Below, one piece after another: positions 44,220-53,031 of a stretch of 64,000 nt of DNA; positions within the stretch are counted from its first letter, which is position 1, and each line of letters starts with the position of its first letter. A program made the position numbers and the translations under genes. The DNA comes from Spirosomataceae bacterium TFI 002. GTDB lineage: Bacteria > Bacteroidota > Bacteroidia > Cytophagales > Spirosomataceae. Under the pieces are notes generated by a model. The model saw nothing but the letters and a program-made list of their open reading frames with translations. It had not been told where the DNA came from and made no database searches. The stretch lies in the NCBI GenBank assembly GCA_900230115.1, contig LT907983.1, positions 4,944,774-5,008,773 on the forward strand, written 5' to 3'.

Positions 44220-45401
44220 CTACTTTAACTTTACAAGTAAAGTACCAATACCTCCAAACATTCCAGTTGTGCGGTAATAGCCACCAATTCTAAACTCAAG
44301 AGCATTAAAATGCTGAATGCCAAAAACTCCACCTGGTGTACTTTTTCTAAATCCTAAACCAGCAAAATGACTATCAAAAGCTGATATGTCGAAGTCACTA
44401 GTGTAATACGTTTCAGCAGTTGAATGCCCGCCAAAAGGTTTGAAATAGTCAACTGCAGATTGCCTATTGAATCTATAAAAAGGAGAAATAGAGAAGAAAG
44501 GATTGATTTTTATAGGTACCTCAAGGTTGGCAGTGTGAGCGGTCATTCCCCAGTCATCTTTGTAAAATCTATAAAAAGCTTTTATTATGACTTTGTCCCC
44601 CATAAAATAATGAGCTCTCATACTCACAGGAAACTTCATCCGAGATCCGGGTAATTTCTCCACGGTATGAGATCCATCTTCAAAATATACCCTATGATAA
44701 GGAGTGCTCAATAATCCTTCTTGATAAGTTGGCTCTGCCATCAAAGATATTTGTAAGTCTTTGTTGACAATGTGAGACAATGTTAAAGAAGCCAAATAGG
44801 TATTTCGAGGCTTAAATTGGTCACTTTTGCTATCGAAAGGAAGCCTAAGTTCAAATGGTGCAATGACTTGCCATTGATCAATAAAAGCACCTACTTTTAA
44901 ACCCAAATCAGTGTTTTTGTCTTTGGACTGCATGGAAACTCCTAAGTTGAGGCCATAAGACTCGTAATCGTACTCAGTAGAGTAGGAGGCAGAAACACTT
45001 TTTGTAATCCTACTTTCAGGGTTAAGCACACTATAAGTCAAAGATGGATACACGTGAACATCGGAGTGGGAAGCACCAGATATGGTAGCAGGATTGATAT
45101 TATCAGATGATGCAGAGGTGTAGGCATCTACATTTAATTGGGCATTTAAGCTATGTTTACGCTTCATTCTATCTACAAGAGAAACGGTAATATCAAGCGA
45201 GTTTCCAATGTTAAACAGGGCTTCAGTTCCTTTACCTCCTGTTACGGCTGAGTTGTCTCCGTCTTGTTGATAATAGCTAGAAACCAAGTTTATTTCCTCA
45301 AGTTTTAGCTTTACTTTGTTATCTTCTTCTTTAACTTCTTGGGCAAAACTAGCCGCATAAAGACCAAAATATAAACCAATTGCGATGATTACTTTTTTCA
45401 T
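44220..45401 (-). CDS. DUF3570-family outer-membrane protein
   Basis: 393 residues with a signal sequence (SFAQ). The protein is an array of beta strands alternating with turns and has the DUF3570 end (GVFGIQHFNALEFRIGGYYRTTGMFGG...LLVKLK), so a membrane barrel is likely. It ends an operon with a DUF4266 lipoprotein, an ApbE-like flavin transferase, a thioredoxin and a Rieske protein. In known genomes DUF4266, DUF3570 and ApbE genes occur together. A role in electron transfer at the outer membrane is inferred. Confidence 0.85.
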   Translation of the reverse strand: MKKVIIAIGLYFGLYAASFAQEVKEEDNKVKLKLEEINLVSSYYQQDGDNSAVTGGKGTEALFNIGNSLDITVSLVDRMKRKHSLNAQLNVDAYTSASSDNINPATISGASHSDVHVYPSLTYSVLNPESRITKSVSASYSTEYDYESYGLNLGVSMQSKDKNTDLGLKVGAFIDQWQVIAPFELRLPFDSKSDQFKPRNTYLASLTLSHIVNKDLQISLMAEPTYQEGLLSTPYHRVYFEDGSHTVEKLPGSRMKFPVSMRAHYFMGDKVIIKAFYRFYKDDWGMTAHTANLEVPIKINPFFSISPFYRFNRQSAVDYFKPFGGHSTAETYYTSDFDISAFDSHFAGLGFRKSTPGGVFGIQHFNALEFRIGGYYRTTGMFGGIGTLLVKLK

Positions 45402-45413
45402 TTTGTCTTTACT

Positions 45414-45623
45414 TTAATTACAACCACATCCACCACCACTTTTGCCACCATTTGCTCCAGCTGGCCCCTCACGATAGAGATAAAAACTTTGCTCAAACTT
45501 CTCAGTCTTTCTGCTGCTCAGTTCCATTTCTGCATCATTGAGCTTCATTTTTTGATATTCTTTTACACTTGCACATGATCCCATAGTGACAAGGAGTAAC
45601 ATACCTGCAATTAATTTTATCAT
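45414..45623 (-). CDS. DUF4266-family small lipoprotein
   Basis: 69 residues: a lipobox (VTMGSC, Cys17), the family stretch KEYQKMKLNDAEMELSSRKTEKFEQSFYLYREGPAGANGG and a Gly-Cys-rich end (GGGCGCN). DUF4266 proteins are normally partners of DUF3570 barrels and ApbE. 6 bp separate it from the ApbE-like gene and 12 bp from DUF3570, so co-transcription is certain in practice. Confidence 0.88.
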   Translation of the reverse strand: MIKLIAGMLLLVTMGSCASVKEYQKMKLNDAEMELSSRKTEKFEQSFYLYREGPAGANGGKSGGGCGCN

Positions 45624-45629
45624 AGGGCT

Positions 45630-46556
45630 TTATTTGATTTTAATTCCTGCGGTCTTGTAAATGTTGTCGTTTTCGTCAATAATCAGAGCTTCCATTTGAT
45701 GTATTTGAGATACCATTACCAAGCCTTTTTGTGGACCAAGAATCATTAATGGTGTACACATGGCATCTGCTAGTTCTGCGATTGGGCATATGACCGTTAC
45801 ACTTTTTATTCCAGATGCTGGTAAACCTGTTCTTGGGTCAATGGTATGAGCGTATCGCTTGCCATCTATTACTGCGAATTTTTCATAATTCCCAGAAGTC
45901 GCCACTGCCAATTCTGAAATCTCAATTTGGCCAATCATATCGTTTTTATGATCAGGGTCGGTTATTCCTATGGTCCACTTTTTCCCGCTCTCTTGATTAC
46001 CCCATGCACTCAAGTCACCGCTTGCATTGATGTAACCGTTTTCAATTCCTTTAGATTTCAATAAAGTTCTCGCTTTGTCTGCTGCATATCCTTTGCCTAT
46101 TCCTCCAAAACCAATTCTCATGCCTTTTTCGCTGAGCATTACAGCGGTGTTTGATTTATCCAAAATAACTTTGCGGTAGTCCACTTTGCTAATAATCTTT
46201 TTGGCTTGTTCCTTACTTGGAATGGAATTCATCTTTGTATCAAAATTCCAAAGACTTTTGTCCACTCCTCCGTAAGTAATGTCAAATGCTCCGTTAGTTA
46301 GTTTAGAGATACGGATCGCACGTTCAATTAGCTCATATACTTCTAAATCTACTTTTACGAAGTCTATTCCAGCTTGGCTATTTATTAAGTTCGTTTGCGA
46401 GTTTTCTTTAAAAGTGCTCAACAAATTCTCAATCCTCGAAATCTCATTTTTGGTTTCTTGCAAAAGGTGTTGTGCACTGTGTGCTGAGTCATGCAAAATG
46501 CAAAGCTCAAACTTATTACCCATGAGCTTTTCAACAAGTTTGAAGCTTTCAGCCAT
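45630..46556 (-). CDS. apbE: FAD:protein FMN transferase (ApbE family)
   Basis: 308 residues. The enzyme attaches FMN from FAD to Thr/Ser of target proteins. Family motifs are in order: FDITYGGVDKSLWNFD, GFGGIGKGYAADKA (nucleotide loop), NGYINASGDLSAWG, AVATSGNYEKF, YAHTIDPRTGLPASG with the conserved His and Asp, and TVICPIAELADAMCTPLMILGP. It overlaps the thioredoxin gene by 8 bp. A clear signal peptide is not evident at its start. A substrate flavinylation box was not found among neighbours. Confidence 0.93.
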   Translation of the reverse strand: MAESFKLVEKLMGNKFELCILHDSAHSAQHLLQETKNEISRIENLLSTFKENSQTNLINSQAGIDFVKVDLEVYELIERAIRISKLTNGAFDITYGGVDKSLWNFDTKMNSIPSKEQAKKIISKVDYRKVILDKSNTAVMLSEKGMRIGFGGIGKGYAADKARTLLKSKGIENGYINASGDLSAWGNQESGKKWTIGITDPDHKNDMIGQIEISELAVATSGNYEKFAVIDGKRYAHTIDPRTGLPASGIKSVTVICPIAELADAMCTPLMILGPQKGLVMVSQIHQMEALIIDENDNIYKTAGIKIK

Positions 46557-46974
46557 TTACCGCTGCTTTGATTTCTTCGAGAGTCTGTTCTGCTTTACCA
46601 GCATATCCATCCCATGTTTTAAGTACCTTCCCCTTTTCGTCGAGCAAAAGTGTAAATGGGAATTTACCATCTGGATTATACTTTTCGGCTAGCTCTTCAT
46701 TTTTTTTCTGGTCTTCTTTGCTCAATTGATTCTTTTTTAACCTAGGGAAATCGGCTCGGAGAGTTACAAGTTTTTCATTTGCAAATTGAATGAACTCGTC
46801 ATTTGCAAAAACTTGCCTTTTCAGTAAAATGCAAGGAGAGCACCAGTCTGATCCTGAAAAGTTTAATAAGACCAGTTTATGTTCGCTTTGAGCTTGTACA
46901 AGAGCTGAGTCAAAGTCATTTCCCCATTCCGACGTTCCGAAGAAAAAGAGACAAAAGATTAAAAGGATTTTCAT
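46549..46974 (-). CDS. Thioredoxin-family envelope protein
   Basis: 141 residues with a signal sequence (LLIFCLFFFGTSEW). The active site is WCSPC (Cys45, Cys48) inside SGSDWCSPCILLKRQVF, followed by the cis-Pro region (KFPFTLLLDEKG). It is a DsbD-gamma/thioredoxin-7-like protein. In the operon it follows the Rieske gene with 4 bp overlap and precedes ApbE with 8 bp overlap. It probably keeps envelope thiols reduced for these redox proteins. Confidence 0.88.
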   Translation of the reverse strand: MKILLIFCLFFFGTSEWGNDFDSALVQAQSEHKLVLLNFSGSDWCSPCILLKRQVFANDEFIQFANEKLVTLRADFPRLKKNQLSKEDQKKNEELAEKYNPDGKFPFTLLLDEKGKVLKTWDGYAGKAEQTLEEIKAAVNG

Positions 46975-47438
46975 GATTTGGTAACAAAAAGTATATTGTT
47001 TTCTACGATTACTTTATAAATAGACAGTCCTCCAGAGCCTCGTGTATTTAGCCCATTACCTGCAAGCGAAAATCTTGCTCCATGGGCTGTACAATACCAC
47101 TCTTTAGAATTGAATATTACATCTTTTTTGGGTTCATGCGTACATACTTGCGTTGCAGCAGCAAATGTATTATTTCCAGTGTTAGCTACCACAATATTAC
47201 TTTCTCTTATGTAGCCACCACTTTGGCTTAACTTGGAATAGGAAGAATTGTTTAAATCTATCTTGAGCAGGTAATTTTTCTGACTTGTGGTGCTCGCATC
47301 TGTTTGGATTTCATTATTATTTGAATCCAAAATCTTTGCTTTTACAATGGAGTCTTCGTCCTGTGTACATGCTTGCAGTACAGCCATTAGAGATGCTCCT
47401 TTGAATCCAATGGACTTTAAAAACTCGAGACGATTCAT
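46971..47438 (-). CDS. Rieske-type [2Fe-2S] protein
   Basis: 155 residues. The cluster ligands are complete: Cys99-x-His101 (VCTHEP) and Cys116-x-x-His119 (YCTAHGARF), followed by Gly-rich loops. The N-terminus, MNRLEFLKSIGFKGASLMAVLQAC, looks like a twin-arginine-poor lipoprotein leader with Cys24. The domain resembles electron-transfer subunits of the QcrA or arsenite-oxidase type. It is the first gene of the Rieske, thioredoxin, ApbE, DUF4266, DUF3570 operon. Upstream (47439-47730) is a non-coding gap shared with a divergent operon. Confidence 0.9.
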   Translation of the reverse strand: MNRLEFLKSIGFKGASLMAVLQACTQDEDSIVKAKILDSNNNEIQTDASTTSQKNYLLKIDLNNSSYSKLSQSGGYIRESNIVVANTGNNTFAAATQVCTHEPKKDVIFNSKEWYCTAHGARFSLAGNGLNTRGSGGLSIYKVIVENNILFVTKS

Positions 47439-47715
47439 GTTAAAGTATTTTCTCTTTCTATACGTAAGAAATCTTTTTTTTATTGCCTCTTAATAAAAAA
47501 AAAGATGAATTAGTTTAAGAATGTATTAATTGGCGAATCAATAATACAAAAATCTTTTTAAGCTGATGCTTACAGCTAATTATGAGCTTAAAATGTTCTA
47601 AATAGTTGAAAAGCCATATTTAAACGACAAATGGTTTACAAATAACAACGACAGAAAATTATACAATCAGATCAAAACACAGCTAAAACAAACCATTCTA
47701 GCACAAAATTTGTAT

Positions 47716-47723
47716 TACCTTTG
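47716..47723 (+). promoter_or_regulatory. Bacteroidota -7 promoter element TACCTTTG
   Basis: TACCTTTG fits the TAnnTTTG -7 consensus of Bacteroidota and ends 7 bp before the first ATG of the metal operon, so the leader would be very short. The -33 element is not clear. Confidence 0.5.
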
Positions 47724-47730
47724 CTAATCA

Positions 47731-48156
47731 ATGCAAAAAGCTCTTAAAATAGCGTCCTTTTGTCTTTCATTATTGATCCTTTTCAATAGTGTGGGCATTG
47801 CTGTATATGAGCACACTTGCAACTTCAAAAATGAAACAGCTCGTAGTTACTTTAAAACTGACACGTGTTGTTCAAAGAAAGAAGCATCAAATCAAATAAA
47901 GAAAGATACTTTTTCTTTTCAAAAAACGAGTTGCTGCGAAACAGAGTCATCTGTTCTTGTACCAAATGTTTTTCAATCTGCAGGCCTAGACTTTAGATTT
48001 GGTCCAGTATTGATCAATCAATTGAGCAGTGTTATTGTTCCGGCTTTTATGGCGATCGAACATGAAACAAATTTTCTTCGTTTCAGTGATTGTTCAGGCC
48101 CACCACTTTCTGTTCGTTCAACATTACATGTTTTGTATCAAGTATTTGTGATATGA
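47731..48156 (+). CDS. HYC_CC_PP-family small protein (metal operon)
   Basis: 141 residues. A hydrophobic N-terminal helix leads to HTCNF, CCSKKE and CCETE pairs, the cysteine pattern of the HYC_CC_PP family found beside copper or heavy-metal TonB receptors in Bacteroidota. It is exported or membrane-anchored. It precedes the TonB receptor by 52 bp in the same direction. Confidence 0.75.
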   Translation: MQKALKIASFCLSLLILFNSVGIAVYEHTCNFKNETARSYFKTDTCCSKKEASNQIKKDTFSFQKTSCCETESSVLVPNVFQSAGLDFRFGPVLINQLSSVIVPAFMAIEHETNFLRFSDCSGPPLSVRSTLHVLYQVFVI

Positions 48157-48208
48157 TTTATTAATTGGCTTTTGGCACAATTTTTAAATCTTATTAATTC
48201 AAATACTT

Positions 48209-50389
48209 ATGTTTTATAAAACACTTATATTACTACTCTTGCCTTTTGCATTTGTTTTCGCTCAAGAAAACATCAATGGAAAAGTTAATTCCTCAGAAGG
48301 TGAAGAACTCGTGGGAGCAGTAGTGAAATGGGCAAAAGCCCCTGCGTCAGCTACATTTACCAATGTGGACGGTACCTTCACAATTCCCAAAAACAAAACT
48401 CAAAATATGCTGATAGTGAGTAGCGTTGGTTTTAAAACTGACACTTTTCATATCACCGAAACTACTAATATCAATCTCATTCTGAAATCAGCTAATAATG
48501 AGCTTGATGCTGTTGTTGTCAAAAGTAGTGCAGTTGCACTTGACTTACTCTCGCCTATTCAAACAGAAATTATTACAACCAAAGCCCTTGAAAAAGCTGC
48601 TTGTTGTAACCTTTCTGAGAGCTTTGAAACAAATGCCTCGGTAAGTGTAAGTATTACGGATGCAGTTACAGGAGCTAAGCAACTTCAAATGCTGGGCTTG
48701 TCCGGCAAATACATTCAAACCAATATCGAAAGCGTGCCTTCTGTTAGAGGTTTGGCGAGTACTTATGGCCTTACTTATACTCCAGGAACTTGGATTTCAA
48801 GTATTGACCTAGGGAAAGGAATAGGTTCAGTGGTTAATGGTTATGAATCAATTACCGGAAACATAAATGTTGAAATTCACAAGCCCGATAATGCTGACCT
48901 TGTTTACATCAATACTTATGTAAACTCGCTTGGTAGGGGAGAATTAAATGCAAACTTTGCCAAAAAACTAAATGATAAATGGTCAGTTGGTTTGCTTTCG
49001 CATGGTTCAGGACTGGCTACTGAAATTGATAAAAACGGCGATTCCTTTCGTGATACCCCTAAATACTCACAGATAAACGTACTCAACAGGTGGAAGTATA
49101 GTGGTGATCGTTTCATGGGACAGTTTGGTTTTAGAGTATTGTCCGACAAACGCTCGGGTGGTCAAGTTGACTATGATAAAAAGAATCCTAATGCCAGTCT
49201 ATATGGTTTCACAAACGATACGGAGCGATATGAATTCTTCTCCAAAATAGGAGTACTTTTTCCTAAAACACCTTACAGAGGAATGGCTTTGGTGACTCAA
49301 GGTGTACTTCATAATTCTGAAAGCTTATTTGGTAAGAATCCGTATTTGGCAAAGGAGAAGTCGTTTTATAGTAATCTGATCTATCAAGATATATTTGGCA
49401 ACACGCAGCATAGTTATAAAACGGGATTAAGCTTATTGGTCGACGATTATGATGAATCCTTCCAAACTTTCGCACCAAAAAGAACGGAGATAGTTCCAGG
49501 TGGATTTTTTGAATACACTTTTAACCAAAATGACAGAACAATAGCTGTTGTAGGTCTTCGTCAAGATTTCAACTCTGTGTTTGGAAACTACTTTACACCA
49601 AGGTTCCATTTGAAGCAATCTGTTGGAAACAATACAACATGGAGACTATCAGCTGGAAAAGGGTTTCGTGCACCTAATGTATTTGTTGAGTCCTTTGGTT
49701 ATTTGGTGAGTAGCAGAGAAGTTAAAATGATAGGTGAATTAAAAATGGATGAGGCTTGGAACTTTGGATCAAGCGTTACTTATGAATTTGGCAAATCCGC
49801 TTTGATTTTAGACGCATACCATACAGAATTTCAACAGCAACAAGTATATGATGTCCTGAAACCAGGGGAATTATTGATTTATAATTCGTCAGATCGATCT
49901 TATGCAACTAGCCTGCAGGCAGAAATAAAGCTTGCTCCAAGTGAGCAATGGGATATTAACTTAGCATATCGATACTTAGACAATAAAGTTACCTTCCAAA
50001 CGCTAGAAGGACAGAATGCATTGATTCAAAAACCATTTACAAGTAAAAATAGGTGGCACTTTAATACTGGTTATGCTTTGCCTTACGACAAGTGGAAGTT
50101 TGACCTTACAGTTCAATACAATGGGCCTCAATCGGTTCCTGTAACTTCACAAATGGGTTCTGAGAATTTGAACACCGTTAAAGGTTTCTTCAATGTTAAC
50201 ACTCAAATAAATAGAAACTTTAGATTGTGGTCATATTATGTGGGTGCTGAGAATTTGTTAAATTTCAAACAAGAAAATCCAATTTTAGGTGCAAATGATC
50301 CTTTCGGCAGTACATTTGATGCAGGAATGAATTGGGGACCTATTGTGGGTCGAATAATATATTTTGGAACAAGATTTAAAATACAATAA
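48209..50389 (+). CDS. TonB-dependent receptor, probable metal uptake
   Basis: 726 residues. Signal sequence (VFAQEN), then a carboxypeptidase-like beta domain (GKVNSSEGEELVGAVVKWAKAPASATFTNVDGTFTIPKNK). The plug begins around ALEKAACCNLSESFETNASVSVSITDAVTGAKQLQMLGL, with an unusual CC pair in place of the common plug start. The barrel ends in ...GRIIYFGTRFKIQ. The CC pair and the metal-protein neighbours suggest copper or another soft metal rather than a siderophore. It is followed 2 bp later by a metal-binding lipoprotein gene. Confidence 0.9.
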   Translation: MFYKTLILLLLPFAFVFAQENINGKVNSSEGEELVGAVVKWAKAPASATFTNVDGTFTIPKNKTQNMLIVSSVGFKTDTFHITETTNINLILKSANNELDAVVVKSSAVALDLLSPIQTEIITTKALEKAACCNLSESFETNASVSVSITDAVTGAKQLQMLGLSGKYIQTNIESVPSVRGLASTYGLTYTPGTWISSIDLGKGIGSVVNGYESITGNINVEIHKPDNADLVYINTYVNSLGRGELNANFAKKLNDKWSVGLLSHGSGLATEIDKNGDSFRDTPKYSQINVLNRWKYSGDRFMGQFGFRVLSDKRSGGQVDYDKKNPNASLYGFTNDTERYEFFSKIGVLFPKTPYRGMALVTQGVLHNSESLFGKNPYLAKEKSFYSNLIYQDIFGNTQHSYKTGLSLLVDDYDESFQTFAPKRTEIVPGGFFEYTFNQNDRTIAVVGLRQDFNSVFGNYFTPRFHLKQSVGNNTTWRLSAGKGFRAPNVFVESFGYLVSSREVKMIGELKMDEAWNFGSSVTYEFGKSALILDAYHTEFQQQQVYDVLKPGELLIYNSSDRSYATSLQAEIKLAPSEQWDINLAYRYLDNKVTFQTLEGQNALIQKPFTSKNRWHFNTGYALPYDKWKFDLTVQYNGPQSVPVTSQMGSENLNTVKGFFNVNTQINRNFRLWSYYVGAENLLNFKQENPILGANDPFGSTFDAGMNWGPIVGRIIYFGTRFKIQ

Positions 50390-50391
50390 AG

Positions 50392-50604
50392 ATGAAAAAA
50401 ATAGTAATGTTGTTAGGGCTAGTCTTTGCCATGGTTGCGTGTAATACTGAATCAGAAGAGACTCATTCACATGAAGAAATTGTAGCACAAACGGAGTTTG
50501 TATGTCCAATGGAGTGTGAAGGTGATAAAACCTATGATAAGCCTGGCGAATGCCCAGTGTGTAAAATGGAGCTACAAGAAGTAGCACAAGTGATTGAAGA
50601 ATAA
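50392..50604 (+). CDS. Heavy-metal-binding domain lipoprotein
   Basis: 70 residues: lipobox (MVAC, Cys17), a His/Glu linker (ETHSHEE) and a CPMECEGDKTYDKPGECPVCKMEL domain of the heavy-metal-binding (YHS-like) type. The single domain follows the TonB receptor stop by 2 bp, so it should be co-translated with it. It probably binds copper or a similar metal at the outer membrane. Confidence 0.88.
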   Translation: MKKIVMLLGLVFAMVACNTESEETHSHEEIVAQTEFVCPMECEGDKTYDKPGECPVCKMELQEVAQVIEE

Positions 50605-50626
50605 CATGTTAATAACAATTACGACC

Positions 50627-50657
50627 TTGTGCATAATGTGATAAAAGTTTAATTTTG
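50627..50657 (+). promoter_or_regulatory. Promoter candidate TTG-N20-TAATTTTG
   Basis: TAATTTTG (50650-50657) fits TAnnTTTG exactly, with TTG (50627-50629) 20 bases upstream. It lies 22 bp before the HMA gene start, suggesting that gene can be expressed separately from the receptor. Confidence 0.5.
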
Positions 50658-50679
50658 AACAATTAAAAATAGAAATAAA

Positions 50680-51036
50680 ATGAAGAAATTAATTTCAATG
50701 ATATGCCTGGGGTTTTTAATGAGTGTTGGTGCTCAAGCTCAGAATTTGGCAAAAAATGAAGCAGTAGTAAATATCAAGACTTCTGCTATTTGTAAAATGT
50801 GTAAAAACCGTATTGAGAAAGACCTTTCTCTTACTAAAGGAGTAAAAAAAGCAGATTTAAATCTTGATAATAAGGTGCTTACGCTAACTTACAATAGCAA
50901 GCAAACGGATCCTTCTAAATTGCGTAAAGCAGTAAGTAGCATTGGATATGATGCTGACGAAGTGGTAGGTGACGAAAAAGCTCACGATCGCCTACCAGAT
51001 TGTTGCCAAAAAACGGCAGCTCCTCATGTAGACTGA
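50680..51036 (+). CDS. Exported heavy-metal-associated (HMA) domain protein
   Basis: 118 residues with a signal peptide (VGAQAQN). The ferredoxin-like HMA domain has the metal pair Cys37/Cys40 (SAICKMCKNRIEKDLS), KGVKKADLNLDNKVLTLTYN and a second Cys pair near the end (DCCQK). It is a periplasmic copper chaperone or metal sensor. A promoter of its own is likely. A terminator follows. Confidence 0.9.
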   Translation: MKKLISMICLGFLMSVGAQAQNLAKNEAVVNIKTSAICKMCKNRIEKDLSLTKGVKKADLNLDNKVLTLTYNSKQTDPSKLRKAVSSIGYDADEVVGDEKAHDRLPDCCQKTAAPHVD

Positions 51037-51054
51037 CAATAAAAACATAAATTG

Positions 51055-51088
51055 AAGGGTTCTTTCTAATGGAAGGAACCCTTTTTTT
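51055..51088 (+). terminator. Terminator of the metal block, abutting the next start codon
   Basis: AAGGGTTC...GAACCCTT, with an imperfect inner stem, followed by seven T. The next ATG (51089) begins directly after the T run, and the probable start (51101) only 12 bp later. This is unusual, because the downstream mRNA must either start here or read through. Confidence 0.8.
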
Positions 51089-51100
51089 ATGAATAATTAC

Positions 51101-52963
51101 ATGAGCAAAATAATCATATTCTCTCTTCTCGGTTTGTTACCATTTAGTTGTGCTAAGCAAACACCTGTAACAGAACAAAAAACTGACATTTCTGAACCTA
51201 AAGCCTCTTCTTCTAGGGTATTGCCTGGAGAAAATAGCGTATTATCAACGTCATACCAGAGAGTGAATGGTCAGGTAACTCCCGTTAGCAGATTGGTGTT
51301 AAACGAAAGCGGGATTGTAAATGACCAATTTTGGGGTCAGCATTGGGAAAACTCCAATGCCAATGAAAAGGTAGCATTTTGGAGCACGGAGCGGTATAAT
51401 AAAATAAGAGGGTCTGAGATTAAAAATGTGGACTTGAGCGAGATGAAAGGTTTCGACTTTTCACCAATCATCACTTATATGAACAATGCCAAACCATGGG
51501 AGGGTAAAACATTTGTTCAATCTCATGTTTATGTACCTACAGACGAGGAAAGGAACAATTGGACAGAGGGTAAAATGACTTATTTCTTTTTGCCCAAAAC
51601 ATATAAAAGAGATCCAAATTCGAACCTACCGCAATTTGATCTAACTTTTCCTACTTATGAGTTGCCAAAAGGAAAATTCAGTGCCAATAACTTCTCCATG
51701 TATGGGAGAGATGATAACAAAATACTAAAACAAGGACACAGCTTTATTCTTTCATACAACTTACCTGTTGAAAATCGCTCATTCTACGACTACGACAATT
51801 GGTTATATCAAGCAGGATGCCCACACGCTTATTCTGTAGATAATGAAGAGATAGTAAGATGGCTCGATAATGTAGATGAGAATGTGCTTTTGAATAGTTT
51901 TAAGAAAAACTTCTACGAGGAATACAAAGACTACGGCTACATCGTAATGAATTGGGAAGCAATTGCTGGAGCTAGGTCTGCTTCTTTTTGGAAGCTACAA
52001 AAGTGTTTCGATTTTTGGTTTAGTCAAAAACCAAAAGCCAAATTAGCTATTTGGGGCAAAGGTGGGTTTTGGATGAATAGATTACAAACAGAAGGCGACA
52101 ACTTTGAGTATTATTTCACCAAAGCAATTACCACAAATCAGCCGATTTCGGAGTATCAAAAACCTATCACAAATGAGAATCCAATGTCGGTTGATGGATT
52201 TTATACAGATAACGCTGATGTCATATTTATAGGCGGTTATCTCAATTACCCCACTAATTATGGCTATGTGCAACACTTTCTCATGCAACACATGATGAAC
52301 AAAAAGTACTACCCACAGAAGAAATCAGTATTGAGCTGGTGGGAGAACATTGAATATGTGGGAGATTTTGAGACCAGTAATTTCTATTTTAAAGATCATA
52401 AAGGCAAAACTGTTTATACCGATACCAAGCCAATGGTATTTCCTGATGCAATGCACAATGCGTCGGTGTGGGCACATGCTTTTTGTGACGGTGCGGATTT
52501 GTGGAGCTCACCTTACGCGAGAACTGATGATCCTACCCACTTAGGACCATCTACTGAAGTTTTCGATCTTAATAATAAAAAGATACCTACTAGCTTTAAG
52601 CCCAACTCTAATGCTCAATATGCAGTACAAAACTACCAGAACATTGATAGATGGGAAGGAGGGAAGTGGGCAATATCGCAATCAAAAGATATCATAGATG
52701 CCAACTCAAAATGGGAGTTTACGAGGGTAAAGAAAGGAAATCAGGCCTATGATCGCACCATACCTTCTTATTCGTTGTACCAAAAAACTCCTTTAGTTGC
52801 ATACAAGTTAAGTGCGGATAAAAAGGAAGCTTTGGTTTTGGCTTATGATGCTTGGAACAATCCATTGAAACAAACAGTACTTAGTGTAGAAGTAGCTGGT
52901 AAAAGTTATTCAGTTAAAGTTTTTGGTAGATATACTTCAGTTGTACGAATTCAGCTAGATTAA
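51101..52963 (+). CDS. Large lipoprotein of unknown function
   Basis: 620 residues from the ATG at 51101, the more likely start because it sits just before a lipoprotein signal (MSKIIIFSLLGLLPFSCAK, Cys17). An ATG at 51089 is also possible. The body has aromatic-rich, glycosidase-like text (VDGFYTDNADVIFIGGYLNYP; SVLSWWENIEYVGDF; DAMHNASVWAHAFCDGADLWSSPYA) and a C-terminal beta-sandwich (SADKKEALVLAYDAWNNPLKQTVLSVEVAGKSYSVKVFGRY). No glycoside hydrolase family is recognised. A TIM-barrel enzyme is possible. Confidence 0.65.
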   Translation: MSKIIIFSLLGLLPFSCAKQTPVTEQKTDISEPKASSSRVLPGENSVLSTSYQRVNGQVTPVSRLVLNESGIVNDQFWGQHWENSNANEKVAFWSTERYNKIRGSEIKNVDLSEMKGFDFSPIITYMNNAKPWEGKTFVQSHVYVPTDEERNNWTEGKMTYFFLPKTYKRDPNSNLPQFDLTFPTYELPKGKFSANNFSMYGRDDNKILKQGHSFILSYNLPVENRSFYDYDNWLYQAGCPHAYSVDNEEIVRWLDNVDENVLLNSFKKNFYEEYKDYGYIVMNWEAIAGARSASFWKLQKCFDFWFSQKPKAKLAIWGKGGFWMNRLQTEGDNFEYYFTKAITTNQPISEYQKPITNENPMSVDGFYTDNADVIFIGGYLNYPTNYGYVQHFLMQHMMNKKYYPQKKSVLSWWENIEYVGDFETSNFYFKDHKGKTVYTDTKPMVFPDAMHNASVWAHAFCDGADLWSSPYARTDDPTHLGPSTEVFDLNNKKIPTSFKPNSNAQYAVQNYQNIDRWEGGKWAISQSKDIIDANSKWEFTRVKKGNQAYDRTIPSYSLYQKTPLVAYKLSADKKEALVLAYDAWNNPLKQTVLSVEVAGKSYSVKVFGRYTSVVRIQLD

Positions 52964-53031
52964 ATTGGACTCTAGGTCGAATTGTACTAAAAAATCCGTA
53001 AAATTGGAGCGAATTTGAACCCTAACAATTT

